DNA of 64,000 nucleotides, from contig DASYZG010000019.1 in NCBI GenBank assembly GCA_035946575.1, forward strand, positions 18,441-82,440, written 5' to 3'. Source of the DNA: Gp13-AA77 sp035946575 (GTDB lineage Bacteria; Acidobacteriota; Terriglobia; UBA7540). Below are positions 8,951 to 16,910 of the stretch, piece after piece. Under the pieces are notes generated by a model. It searched no databases. It was given only the letters and a program-made list of their open reading frames with translations, and was not told the DNA's origin. A program made the position numbers and the translations under genes. How positions within the stretch are numbered: the first letter of the stretch is position 1; every line of letters begins with the position of its first letter.

Positions 8951-9250
8951 ACCACACCATCAACTGAAGAACGGGAAATCGCAGGGCCAAGCGCGCATCC
9001 GGCGAGCTGGTGTGATTGGCCGGCATCTCCTTGAATTGCCTCGTAAGCTCCCCCCAGACGTTCTTTCGCGCAGACAGGGCGGCAAGGGTTCGGCCCCCGG
9101 ACGGTGAGGCCTTGGCGTTGTCAATCATGGATGCAGCGCACCGCGGCGCTGAAACGGCAGGGCAAAGTGTGTCACTACGGTGATGATCGCCCCGGGTAGC
9201 CGTCAGCTGAAGTCGGCCCAGTGTGGCAGACGACCAAGTCAGGAGGAAGC
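8951..9250. other. 300-base spacer, no gene seen
   Basis: A short minus-strand open frame (8910-9128) overlaps the end of the upstream gene, lacks a ribosome-binding site and has no family features, so I leave it out. The segment ends with the strong AGGAGG at 9241-9246 that serves the next gene. Confidence 0.5.
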
Positions 9251-11590
9251 ATGAACAGAAAGATCTCTGTGGTTTATCGAGCGTCGCTCAGTTTGCTTGT
9301 GCTCTCATTGGTTACGGCTGCGGGAAATTCCGCCTGGGCAAGACCCCAGGAAGGTCCGGCAACAGCAACATCTGACACCGGGACGGTGGTGCCTCGGCTG
9401 GTCAGTTTTTCGGGTGTTGTCAGCGACCCCAAGGGGCAGCCGGTCACCGGTCAAGTGACGCTGGTCTTCTCTCTCTACGCCCTTCAGGACGGCGGCAGTC
9501 CGCTTTGGACGGAAAGTCAGAAGCTCCAACTCGACGATCAAGGTCACTACACGGTGCTTCTGGGTGCCACGCAGCCGGACGGCCTGCCGCTCGACCTCTT
9601 TACCAGCGGACAGGCACAGTGGCTCGGCGTGCAACCTCAACTGCCGGGCTACGGCGAGCAGGCTCGCGTTCTGCTGGTTGGCATGCCTTACGCGTTGAAG
9701 GCAGCGGACTCGGATACGCTGGGAGGACTGCCCGCCAGCGCGTTCGTCCAAGCCAACCCGGGCGCGGCTGGGGCGGCGGTGGCGGGTGCGAGCACGGCGC
9801 AGGCGAGGTCCAGCTCAACAGACGCGGCACCGTCGGTTCTGCCGGCCATCAGCGGCAGCGGAACGACCGACTACCTGCCGATGTGGACCAGCACCAGCGC
9901 GCTGGGCAATTCAGTGCTGTACCAGACTGGATCGGGAAGCACGGCGAAGGTTGGCGTGGGCACGACGGCTCCGGCCCAAGTTCTGCATGTCAACGGCGCC
10001 AGCGAAATTCTTTCCACGGGCAGCGGGGCAGGCTTCAAATTTCAGGATCGTGCGGGGGGCAGCAGCCCTTACGGCGTGTGGTACAGCAAGAGCAGTGTCG
10101 CGCGCTTCTGGCGCTCCGACTTCGGAGACATTCTCGGCATCACGAGCACCGGAAATGTCGGCATCGGGACCACGGCGCCTTCAGCCACCCTCGAAGTGAA
10201 CGGCACGTCGAAATTCGACAAGACCGTGACGTTTGCGGCGGGGCAGACATTCCCGGGCGCGGGCACGGTGACGAGCGTCGCAAGCGGCGCCGGCCTGAGC
10301 GGCGGACCGATCACCGGCAGCGGCACGTTGAGCCTTGCCAGCGCTTCCTGCGCGGCGGGATCAGCAGCTGTTGCACTGCCACTGGTATGTTCCCCCTTCG
10401 CGACGCTCGGTGCGAACTCATTCAGCGGCAACGAGAGCGCTACCGGAAACATGTCGGCGAGCGGCGTTCTTGCGGCCGGAGGCTCCGTGGGCGGCTCCGC
10501 TTCTGCAGGAAGCGTGGAGGTGGACGCGGCCCACGCCAACAGTGGCGGCTACGGTCCGGGGCTGACGTTCGCGGGCGGCGGCGAGACCATCATCTCCAAC
10601 CGGAACGCCGGCACCAACCAGTACGGCCTGGACTTCTTCACCAGCTACACGCCGCGGCTGTCGATCACCAACTCGGGCCGGGTCGGAATTGGCAATCAGG
10701 GTCCGAGTTTCTCATGGTTCGAAGTCGATGCCGGTGCTAACTCCGGCCTGGAAGGCGCTCGTCTTGTCGGAGGGTCAGACGACTCAGGTTTCGGTACAGG
10801 GGTGTCGAATGCCGGCGTGGTCGCGATCGGCGGCGACGATACGTCAGCCAGCGGGGGCGCTTCCGGTTACGGCGCGTACCTTTACGGCGGCAGTTCTACG
10901 AACGGATATGGGGGTTCCGGGCTCCTCGTCTACGGCGGAAGCGGGGCGCTCGGCGACGGCGACGGAGGTGACTTCTATGCAGGCGAACCGTATGGCAACG
11001 GCGTCTGGGCCTACGGCGGTCTCGACGCCGGATACTTCGCCGGAGACGTCGAAATCACCGGCAACCTCTATGTTTTCGGGTCGAGCAAGAACTTCCGGAT
11101 TGACGATCCTCTCGATCCCGCTAACAAGTACCTCAATCACGCGGCCATCGAGTCTTCGGAGGTGTTGAACCTCTATCGGGGCAATGTGGTTCTTGACGGA
11201 AATGGCGAGGCGGTCGTCGATTTACCCGAGTGGTTTGAGGCTATCAACAAAGACCTCAGTTACGAGCTAACGCCCATTGGCGGATCGGCACCGGGTCTCT
11301 ATATTGCCAGTGAAGTCTCGAACAACCAGTTTAAGGTTGGGGGCGGACGTCCCGGCCTGAAGGTGTCCTGGCAGGTTACGGGAATGCGCAACGACGCACA
11401 GGAGAGGGCTCACCCCTACCAGACGGAGGTGGAGAAACCCGCGCGCGAACGCGGCTATTACATCCACCCCGAGCTCTACGGCGCACCGCCGGAGAAGAGC
11501 ATTGACTGGGCGCGGCATCCCGAGCTGATGAAGCGCTTGAAGGCGGATCGGGAGAAGCAGCCTGCGACGGCTCAAAGAAAGAAGCGCTAG
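9251..11590 (+). CDS. Large secreted protein with tail-fibre-like repeats
   Basis: 779 residues; the start is fixed by AGGAGG ending four bases before ATG 9251. A signal peptide (MNRKISVVYRASLSLLVLSL) ends near SAWARPQ. Next comes a module LVSFSGVVSDPKGQPVTGQVTLVFSLY to VLLVGMPYALKAADSDTLGG, familiar from exported proteins of this type of bacterium. The middle has VGVGTTAPAQVLHVNG and VGIGTTAPSATLEVNG, which are phage tail-fibre/S74-head style repeats, then a long Gly/Ser-rich stretch (YGGSSTNGYGGSGLLVYGG). The C-terminus is charged and ends QRKKR. I see no S74 chaperone catalytic end. It is probably a fibrous surface protein; the function is unknown. Confidence 0.7.
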   Translation: MNRKISVVYRASLSLLVLSLVTAAGNSAWARPQEGPATATSDTGTVVPRLVSFSGVVSDPKGQPVTGQVTLVFSLYALQDGGSPLWTESQKLQLDDQGHYTVLLGATQPDGLPLDLFTSGQAQWLGVQPQLPGYGEQARVLLVGMPYALKAADSDTLGGLPASAFVQANPGAAGAAVAGASTAQARSSSTDAAPSVLPAISGSGTTDYLPMWTSTSALGNSVLYQTGSGSTAKVGVGTTAPAQVLHVNGASEILSTGSGAGFKFQDRAGGSSPYGVWYSKSSVARFWRSDFGDILGITSTGNVGIGTTAPSATLEVNGTSKFDKTVTFAAGQTFPGAGTVTSVASGAGLSGGPITGSGTLSLASASCAAGSAAVALPLVCSPFATLGANSFSGNESATGNMSASGVLAAGGSVGGSASAGSVEVDAAHANSGGYGPGLTFAGGGETIISNRNAGTNQYGLDFFTSYTPRLSITNSGRVGIGNQGPSFSWFEVDAGANSGLEGARLVGGSDDSGFGTGVSNAGVVAIGGDDTSASGGASGYGAYLYGGSSTNGYGGSGLLVYGGSGALGDGDGGDFYAGEPYGNGVWAYGGLDAGYFAGDVEITGNLYVFGSSKNFRIDDPLDPANKYLNHAAIESSEVLNLYRGNVVLDGNGEAVVDLPEWFEAINKDLSYELTPIGGSAPGLYIASEVSNNQFKVGGGRPGLKVSWQVTGMRNDAQERAHPYQTEVEKPARERGYYIHPELYGAPPEKSIDWARHPELMKRLKADREKQPATAQRKKR

Positions 11591-11644
11591 CCTACGCGCC
11601 GGGTGCAGGGCCGGAGCAAGTCCCGGCCCGGTACCCGGCGGGCG

Positions 11645-13333
11645 TCACACATTCCCGCGCTTCATTTCGCCCATCAGGTAGTCCATCGAGCGCACGCAGA
11701 GCGTCATGATGGTGAGCGTGGGATTCTGGCAGGCGGTGGACGTAAACCCGGCGCCGTCGCACACGAAGACGTTCTTCACGTCATGGCTCTGCTGGAACTG
11801 GTTGAGCACCGACTTTTTAGGGTCGTTGCCCATGCGCGCCACGCCGACTTCGTGGATGGCCCAACCGGGTGTGGAGGGATGCGCGCGCTTCTGCACGTTT
11901 TTGGCGCCGGCGGCTTCCATCATCTCGGCGGCGGATTCGGCCATGTCTTTCACCATGGCCATTTCGTTTTCGCCGTAGGTCATGTGGAAACGCAGCACGG
12001 GGATGCCGAACGCGTCTTTCACTTCGGGGTCGATTTCGGCGTAATTGTCCTCGCGCGCCAGGCATTCGCCGAAACCGCCGATGCCCACGTAGCAGCGGCC
12101 TTCGAGGAGCGCTTCCTTGTAAGCCTTGCCGAAGCCGGAAGCGCCCCAGCTGAATCCGGTGCCGCCTCCGCCCTCGTAGCCGTAACCGCGGATGAAATCC
12201 TTGGACTTGGGCGCGCCCGGAATGTTGCGGAAACGCGCCACGTACATGCCCGCCGGCCGATTCGGGCCGTTGATGTTGGGCTTGCCGGCGAACTGGGGGA
12301 ATTCCCCGCTGGCGCCGCCGCCCATGATGTGGTCCATCAGGTAGTGGCCAAGCACGCCGCTTGAATTGCAGAGCCCATTGGGGAATTGGGAATTGGCCGA
12401 ATTGAGCAGGATGCGCACCGATTCGAGCGATTGCGCGCAGAGCACAACCGCGCGGGCCTTGACCTCCTGGGGCTGGCGCGTGATGCGGTCGATGTAGAGT
12501 ACGCCGCGCGCGCGATTGCGGCCCGTCGAGTCCATCAGGACCTTGTAGCCCATGGCGTTGTGAAGGTGCGTGAGGTTGCCCGATTTTTCCGCGTCAGCCA
12601 CGGTGGTGAACGCCGAGTTGAAGTAGGAGTGCGTGACGCAGCCGCGCTCGCAGGGCCCGCAATAGTGGCAGGCGGCGCGCCCGTTGATCGCCTTGGTGAG
12701 ATTGGCGCTGCGCGTTGCCATCGGCACCCAGCCCAGCTTCTCCTTCACCCGATTGCGAAAATGTGACTCCGCGCAATTGAGCGGCATGGCCGGCTGGAAA
12801 TGCCCGTCGGGCAGGTGCGGCAGGCCCTCGGCGTCGCCGCAGATGCCGACGTATTCCTCAACCAGGTCGTAGTAAGGCTCGAGGTCTTTGTAACTGAGCG
12901 GCCAATCTTCGCCGTAGCCGTCGCGGGAGGCGGCCTTGAAGTCGAGATCGCTCAACCGCAGGCTGACGCGGCCCCAGACGTTGGTGCGTCCTCCGGTCAT
13001 GCGCAGGCGTCCCTGCCAGCTGAAGGGCATGTTCGGGGCCGTGGTGTAGGGCTCGTCGAGGTCGTTGGCGAACCAGTGGTAGTTGTACTCCATGCAGGCG
13101 TAGCAGTCCTTCTGAATCGGCCGCGTCTTGCGGATCACGGAGTCGGCCTGGTCGCGGTACTTCAGTTCGAAGGCGGGCTTGTGCTCGGTGAAATTCGCGT
13201 CGGACTGCGGCCGGCCGCAATCGATCAGCGCCACCTTCAGTCCGGCTTCCGAGAGGCGCTTGCACGCCCATCCTCCCGACGCGCCTGAACCAACGACGGC
13301 CACATCAAACGTTGTCTTGGATAAATCCTGCAT
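11645..13333 (-). CDS. GMC-family oxidoreductase (gluconate 2-dehydrogenase flavoprotein type)
   Basis: 562 residues. The N-terminal FAD motif is VVGSGASGGWACKRLSEAGLKVALID. The GMC signatures are GGRTNVWGRVSLRL (about 113-126) and a C-terminal NPTLTIMTL block, with the putative active-site His in WAIHEVGVARMG and the Asn of NPTLT. CPxC-like cysteines occur in DCYACMEY and CHYCGPCERGC, the latter possibly an iron-sulfur or disulfide site. The likely role is oxidation of a sugar or sugar acid, passing electrons to a cytochrome. No signal peptide is visible; partner subunits of this type travel on the Tat signal of subunit 3, and a subunit 3 gene lies divergently at 14391. It converges with the tail-fibre-like gene. 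Confidence 0.88.
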   Translation of the reverse strand: MQDLSKTTFDVAVVGSGASGGWACKRLSEAGLKVALIDCGRPQSDANFTEHKPAFELKYRDQADSVIRKTRPIQKDCYACMEYNYHWFANDLDEPYTTAPNMPFSWQGRLRMTGGRTNVWGRVSLRLSDLDFKAASRDGYGEDWPLSYKDLEPYYDLVEEYVGICGDAEGLPHLPDGHFQPAMPLNCAESHFRNRVKEKLGWVPMATRSANLTKAINGRAACHYCGPCERGCVTHSYFNSAFTTVADAEKSGNLTHLHNAMGYKVLMDSTGRNRARGVLYIDRITRQPQEVKARAVVLCAQSLESVRILLNSANSQFPNGLCNSSGVLGHYLMDHIMGGGASGEFPQFAGKPNINGPNRPAGMYVARFRNIPGAPKSKDFIRGYGYEGGGGTGFSWGASGFGKAYKEALLEGRCYVGIGGFGECLAREDNYAEIDPEVKDAFGIPVLRFHMTYGENEMAMVKDMAESAAEMMEAAGAKNVQKRAHPSTPGWAIHEVGVARMGNDPKKSVLNQFQQSHDVKNVFVCDGAGFTSTACQNPTLTIMTLCVRSMDYLMGEMKRGNV

Positions 13334-13725
13334 GATTGCCCCCAGTAAGCTGCTGTCGCCCCCGCCTAAACTTTTATGATATTACATTCGGGTCGAATGG
13401 GGCAGCGGTTCTTAAGTTTTTCCCGCGACTGGACCCTCGCGGCAGCCCTCTATTAGTGCTCAAACTGCCCCATTTTGCACCAGGAACCTCGTTTTTTCTC
13501 CTTTAAAGAGATGCCTAAATCCCGGCATATCAATAACCTGATGGCTTCAAAAGCCTAACTCTTTCGCTTTCAATGATATGATGGCTTTCGACCCCTATGA
13601 AAAATGGTAAGTACATTTGTTTTCAAATGTCTGATGGCTTTGTTTTGCGCAAAAATCGATTCCTCTTCCGCTCTCCTTCCCCAACGCGTGGACCCGGAAA
13701 GGTCCACCAGAGTATTGTCCTCCCG

Positions 13726-13792
13726 GAATTTGGGAAAAGGGAGAAAAGTGAGAAAAGTGAGAATTTTGAGAAACTTTATTTTGCGTGCAAAA
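13726..13792 (+). repeat. GA-rich dispersed element, copy 2
   Basis: TTTGGGAAAAGGGAGAAAAG followed by further GTGAGAAAA steps and a TTTATTTT end. It matches copy 1 at 2440-2488 over nearly the whole length. In one frame it reads EKSEKSENFEKLYF, comparable to EKNEKTEKIYF in copy 1 and EKSEKSEKIWKIYF in copy 3. Confidence 0.75.
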
Positions 13793-13895
13793 TCAATGGG
13801 TTAGCCGAAATACGCCGAAATCAGCGGTTGCGCCCGTTGCGAGCGTCGGTAAACTTCGCACGTTCGCGCAATTCTACATTCCTCGACTGGCCCCC

Positions 13896-14285
13896 TGTCG
13901 CCTATCAGGTGGCGCTTCATTTCAGGCATTATCATTTCGTTCGGATTCACAAGACGCTGCGAGTGACGCCAGCAATGGAAGCGGGTGTTTGAAGATCACG
14001 TTTGGACTCTGGCAGGCTGCTGAAAAGCGTGTAGCGGCGGCTTCAGGCCGCCACCCGTATATTGAGAGAGTTGGACTTATGGCGAGGTAAACCCACCGCT
14101 ACGCTCCTCAAACCGTGTTTTTCAGCCGCCTGCTAGGGGAAATCGCAGATTTGGTGCCTGTGCCAGTTCCAAGAAGCGCGGCATCCGCGCCACACGCCCC
14201 AAGAACATTTCATGGATTCGACAAGCTGATCGACGTTATCAAGGGCTCGCCAAGGGACGGCGAGGTCACGGAACGTTCAAACTGA
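13896..14285 (+). pseudogene. 3' relic of a transposase (IS1-like), split by a palindromic element
   Basis: Frame one reads VALHFRHYHFVRIHKTLRVT then PAMEAGV and stops at 13992. A one-base shift then gives DHVWTL (13994-14011). A 125-base palindromic element follows, and directly after it the reading resumes as EIADLVPVPVP (from 14139) to a stop at 14285. RIHKTLRVTPAM-AG followed by DHVW and EEIADL is the familiar C-terminal signature of IS1-like DDE transposases. Everything upstream of about 13896 is lost, there is a frameshift, and the element interrupts the tail, so this is a dead remnant. Confidence 0.65.
14012..14136 (+). mobile_element. 125-base palindromic element, copy 1 (MITE/REP-like)
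   Basis: Begins GCAGGCTGCTGAAAA and ends with the near-complement TTTTTCAGCCGCCTGC followed by TAG. Inside are a second inverted pair (GTAGCGGCGGCTTCAGGCCG with TACCTCGCC-type partners) and a central ATTGAGAGAGTTGGACTTAT. A second copy, in the opposite orientation, is at 31044-31172 with only a few differences. This copy interrupts a transposase relic, whose two halves can be read through if it is removed. Confidence 0.8.
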
Positions 14286-14390
14286 GGCACTAACCCAAAA
14301 CGAGTCCGCTTGTGCCGACTCACGCCCCGGTGGTAGCATCGGACGAAGCGCTGGCACAGCGCCCATTTTGCAAGCGAGGCGGATTCGATC

Positions 14391-15077
14391 ATGGCAAAGC
14401 CAAGGCCTGAAACGAGCAATCATCCTGAATCTTCGGAGGTTCGCGGCCTGAGCCGTCGCCAGATCATGCAAGGACTGCTCAGCGGCGCCGGCGCCGGACT
14501 CGTTCTGCCTGGGCTGGCTGCTGCGCATCCTGTCAAACGGCACTTGCTGAACGCAGAGACGGTTGCCGCCGCCGGGGAGCAGGCCGCGTCCGCCGACTGG
14601 CAGCCGTCGTTTTTCGACGATCATCAGAATCAAACGTTGATCGTGCTCGCGGAACTGATCGTGCCCAACTCGACCGAGGCGCAGGTGAACCGGTTCATCG
14701 ACACGCTCGTGGCTGTCGAAACGCCGGACAACCAGAAGAAGCTTATTGGCTCGCTCAGCGCCTTCGATCACGAGGCGATCGCGCGCTACAATCAGCCGTT
14801 TAAAGATCTCACGGGAGACCAGCAGGTCGACATTCTGACGGCGGCCTCGACCGGCCAGGCATCGCCGGGTGGAGGCGGCGGGCGCCGCCGGCGCCGGGCC
14901 GTGCCTCCGCCGAACGGTGCCGCGCCCGCGCTCACCATGCGCGACCACTTTGAGGATCTCAAAGGCTGGATCAGCGGGGCCTATTACTCGTCGGAAGTCG
15001 GGATGAAAGAACTGGGCTGGACCGGACAGGTGGCCTGGGACAGCTACCCCGGCTGCGAGCATCCTGATACCGTCTAA
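14391..15077 (+). CDS. Gluconate 2-dehydrogenase subunit 3 family protein
   Basis: 228 residues with a twin-arginine signal (GLSRRQIMQGLLSGAGAGLVLP). The mature part has the family's helical pattern: LIVLAELIVPNSTEAQVNRFID, then DHFEDLKGWISGAYYSSEVGMKELGW near the end. An insertion of Gly and Arg (about 162-172) is low-complexity. In the known enzyme this subunit escorts the GMC flavoprotein across the membrane and joins it to a cytochrome c subunit. The flavoprotein gene is divergent, 1 kb away; no cytochrome subunit is in the window. The TAA stop is also the first three bases of a palindromic repeat. Confidence 0.82.
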   Translation: MAKPRPETSNHPESSEVRGLSRRQIMQGLLSGAGAGLVLPGLAAAHPVKRHLLNAETVAAAGEQAASADWQPSFFDDHQNQTLIVLAELIVPNSTEAQVNRFIDTLVAVETPDNQKKLIGSLSAFDHEAIARYNQPFKDLTGDQQVDILTAASTGQASPGGGGGRRRRRAVPPPNGAAPALTMRDHFEDLKGWISGAYYSSEVGMKELGWTGQVAWDSYPGCEHPDTV

Positions 15078-15187
15078 TGACGATTACAAATCAGGGTGAC
15101 AGATCGTGCTAGCGCGGGCGTCCCCGCCCGCGCTTTTCGCGCCTGGGACAGGCGCGCACGGCTGTCACTCCATTTTGTAATCCTCTA
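15075..15187 (+). mobile_element. TGACA-ended palindromic element, copy 1
   Basis: The left end is TAATGACGATTACAAATCAG plus GGTGACAG; the right end is CTGTCACTCCATTTTGTAAT plus CCTCTA, its imperfect complement. The interior carries a GCGGGCGTCCCCGCCCGC hairpin. A second copy lies in the opposite orientation at 37334-37456, and a relative with the same ends and a different interior is at 37568-37782. The first three bases form the stop codon of the upstream gene. Confidence 0.8.
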
Positions 15188-15195
15188 TGGTGGCT

Positions 15196-15252
15196 TTGTC
15201 GCGACTGCCACCCCCTAGCCCCTCCCCAACGAGGAGGGGGGCCAGGGCAGCC
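15196..15252. repeat. CCCCTAGCCCCTCC-type palindrome, copy 1
   Basis: TTGTCGCGACTGCCACCCCC, then TAGCCCCTCC..AACGAGGAGG and a GGGG run. Related copies are at 37785-37856 and 48567-48659. This copy directly follows a TGACA-ended element, as does the copy at 37785. There is no coding sense. Confidence 0.65.
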
Positions 15253-15319
15253 CGCTAGCCGGCTGCGTGTTCGCCCGCGAATTTTCCCATGAAGCAGGCT
15301 TGCCTCGCCGCAGGACTCG

Positions 15320-16864
15320 ATGACCGACCAGCCCGCTGATCCTGCCGTAAGATCCGATCCCTCGAACATCAGCGTCGCGCCTGATCACGCCCGCGATCCG
15401 CTGATCCTCGCTCTCGATGTGGGAAGTTCCTCTGTCCGAGCCATCGTTTATGACGCACTAGGCCGGGCGCTGACCGGCGCCGGAAACCATATCCCCTACC
15501 AGATGGACACCACTCCCGACGGCGGTGTGGAGATCGGCGCGGACCGCCTGCTCGGGATCGTCTGCGAGTGCATCGACGGGGTTCTCCTGCATTCAAAGGG
15601 TGCTCTCGATCGCCTGGGCGTGGTGGCGTGCTGCACCTTCTGGCACAGTCTGGTGGGTGTCGGTGCTGACGGGCATCCGCTGACGCCGGTTTTCAGCTGG
15701 AACGATACGCGCAGCCGCGAGGACGCTGCTGCTCTGCTGGAACGCGTGGACGTTGACTCGGTTCATTCCCGCACCGGCACGCGACCCCATGCGAGCTACT
15801 GGCCGGCGAAACTGCGCTGGCTCAATCGCACCCGGCCGGACGCGTTCGGGCGCGTGGCCCGCTGGATGTCGCCAGGCGAATACATCCATTTCCGGCTCTT
15901 CGGCCGCACCTTGTGCAGCGTTTCCATGGCTTCGGGCACCGGCCTCTTCAATCCCAACGTCTGCGCGTGGGACGACGGGATGCTGGCGGAGTCGGGAATC
16001 GACTCCGGACAGATCTCGCCCCTGGCCCGCGATGACCAGAGCCTGTCGGGGCTGACGGCCGAGTTTGCGAAACGATGGCCGGCGCTGGCGCAGGTGCCGT
16101 GGACTCCTGCCCTTGGGGATGGGGCGTGCAGCAATGTGGGATCCGGCTGCGTCACCAGGGACGCTGCGAGCCTGATGGTGGGCACATCCGGAGCGATGCG
16201 GGTCTGCTGGGCTGCTGACCGCGTGCGCATCCCGCGCGGCCTCTGGTGTTATCGCGCCAATCGGCAGTACGCGCTGCTGGGGGGCGCACTCTCCAATGCC
16301 GGCGACGTGTACGCGTGGTGCCTGAACACTCTGCGGCTCGACTCGAACGATCTTGAGGCCGAACTCGCCTCGATCGCGCCCGACGCACACGGTCTCACGG
16401 TCTTGCCGTTCTTCTCGGGAGAACGCAGCACGGGCTGGATGGACCATGCGCGGGCGGCGATCAACGGGATGACGCTGAGCACCCGACCGGTCGAGATTCT
16501 GCGGGCTGCTCTGGAAGCCGTGACGTATCGATTCGGCGCCATTTACGAACGCTTGCGCGAGGAGGTCCCGACCATCACCGCCATCGTCGCCAGCGGAGGT
16601 GGAATCCTGAACTCTCCCGTGTGGGCCCAGATGATGGCGGATGTGATCGGTGTTCCGGTAGTCGCTTCGGCCGTTCCCGAGGCGTCGAGCCGCGGCGCCG
16701 CGCTCCTGGCGCTGGACTCACTCGGATTCCTGGATAGCCTGAGCTCGGTTCCGGTGCCGAGCGGCAAGCTCTGTGAGCCCGAGGGCTCGCGTCGCGCGGC
16801 GTACCGTCAGGGACGGGAACGGCAGGAGCGGTTGTACGACCTGCTGGTGGCGCGGAAGCCGTAG
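15320..16864 (+). CDS. FGGY-family carbohydrate kinase (gluconokinase-like)
   Basis: 514 residues. The first FGGY domain opens LILALDVGSSSVRAIVYDALG (phosphate-binding motif, about 30-50); CTFWHSLVGV and the conserved Trp-Asn-Asp of FSWNDTRSRED follow. The second domain has ALGDGACSNVGSG, the hinge and ATP site (LMVGTSGAMR) and IVASGGGILNSPVWAQMMADV near the end, as in gluconokinases and xylulokinases. The first 25 residues are an extra leader. The neighbouring gluconate-dehydrogenase-type genes support a sugar-acid substrate, but the substrate is inferred. ATG 15320 has AGGA five bases upstream. Confidence 0.85.
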   Translation: MTDQPADPAVRSDPSNISVAPDHARDPLILALDVGSSSVRAIVYDALGRALTGAGNHIPYQMDTTPDGGVEIGADRLLGIVCECIDGVLLHSKGALDRLGVVACCTFWHSLVGVGADGHPLTPVFSWNDTRSREDAAALLERVDVDSVHSRTGTRPHASYWPAKLRWLNRTRPDAFGRVARWMSPGEYIHFRLFGRTLCSVSMASGTGLFNPNVCAWDDGMLAESGIDSGQISPLARDDQSLSGLTAEFAKRWPALAQVPWTPALGDGACSNVGSGCVTRDAASLMVGTSGAMRVCWAADRVRIPRGLWCYRANRQYALLGGALSNAGDVYAWCLNTLRLDSNDLEAELASIAPDAHGLTVLPFFSGERSTGWMDHARAAINGMTLSTRPVEILRAALEAVTYRFGAIYERLREEVPTITAIVASGGGILNSPVWAQMMADVIGVPVVASAVPEASSRGAALLALDSLGFLDSLSSVPVPSGKLCEPEGSRRAAYRQGRERQERLYDLLVARKP

Positions 16865-16910
16865 GAGCGATCCTGGCGGTCCCGAGAGCAGGCGCAGGGC
16901 CTGCCCCTAC

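Larger units (their letters stand above)
13334..14390. other. 1.06 kb divergent spacer with a transposase relic and repeats
   Basis: No intact gene. From the left it holds: an AT-rich part with TGATGGCTT three times (13539, 13579, 13632); the GA-rich dispersed element (13726-13792); a decayed transposase 3' end (about 13896-14285); and a 125-base palindromic element inserted in that relic (14012-14136). Promoters for the divergent GMC and subunit 3 genes must lie here, but I cannot place them with confidence. Confidence 0.6.
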
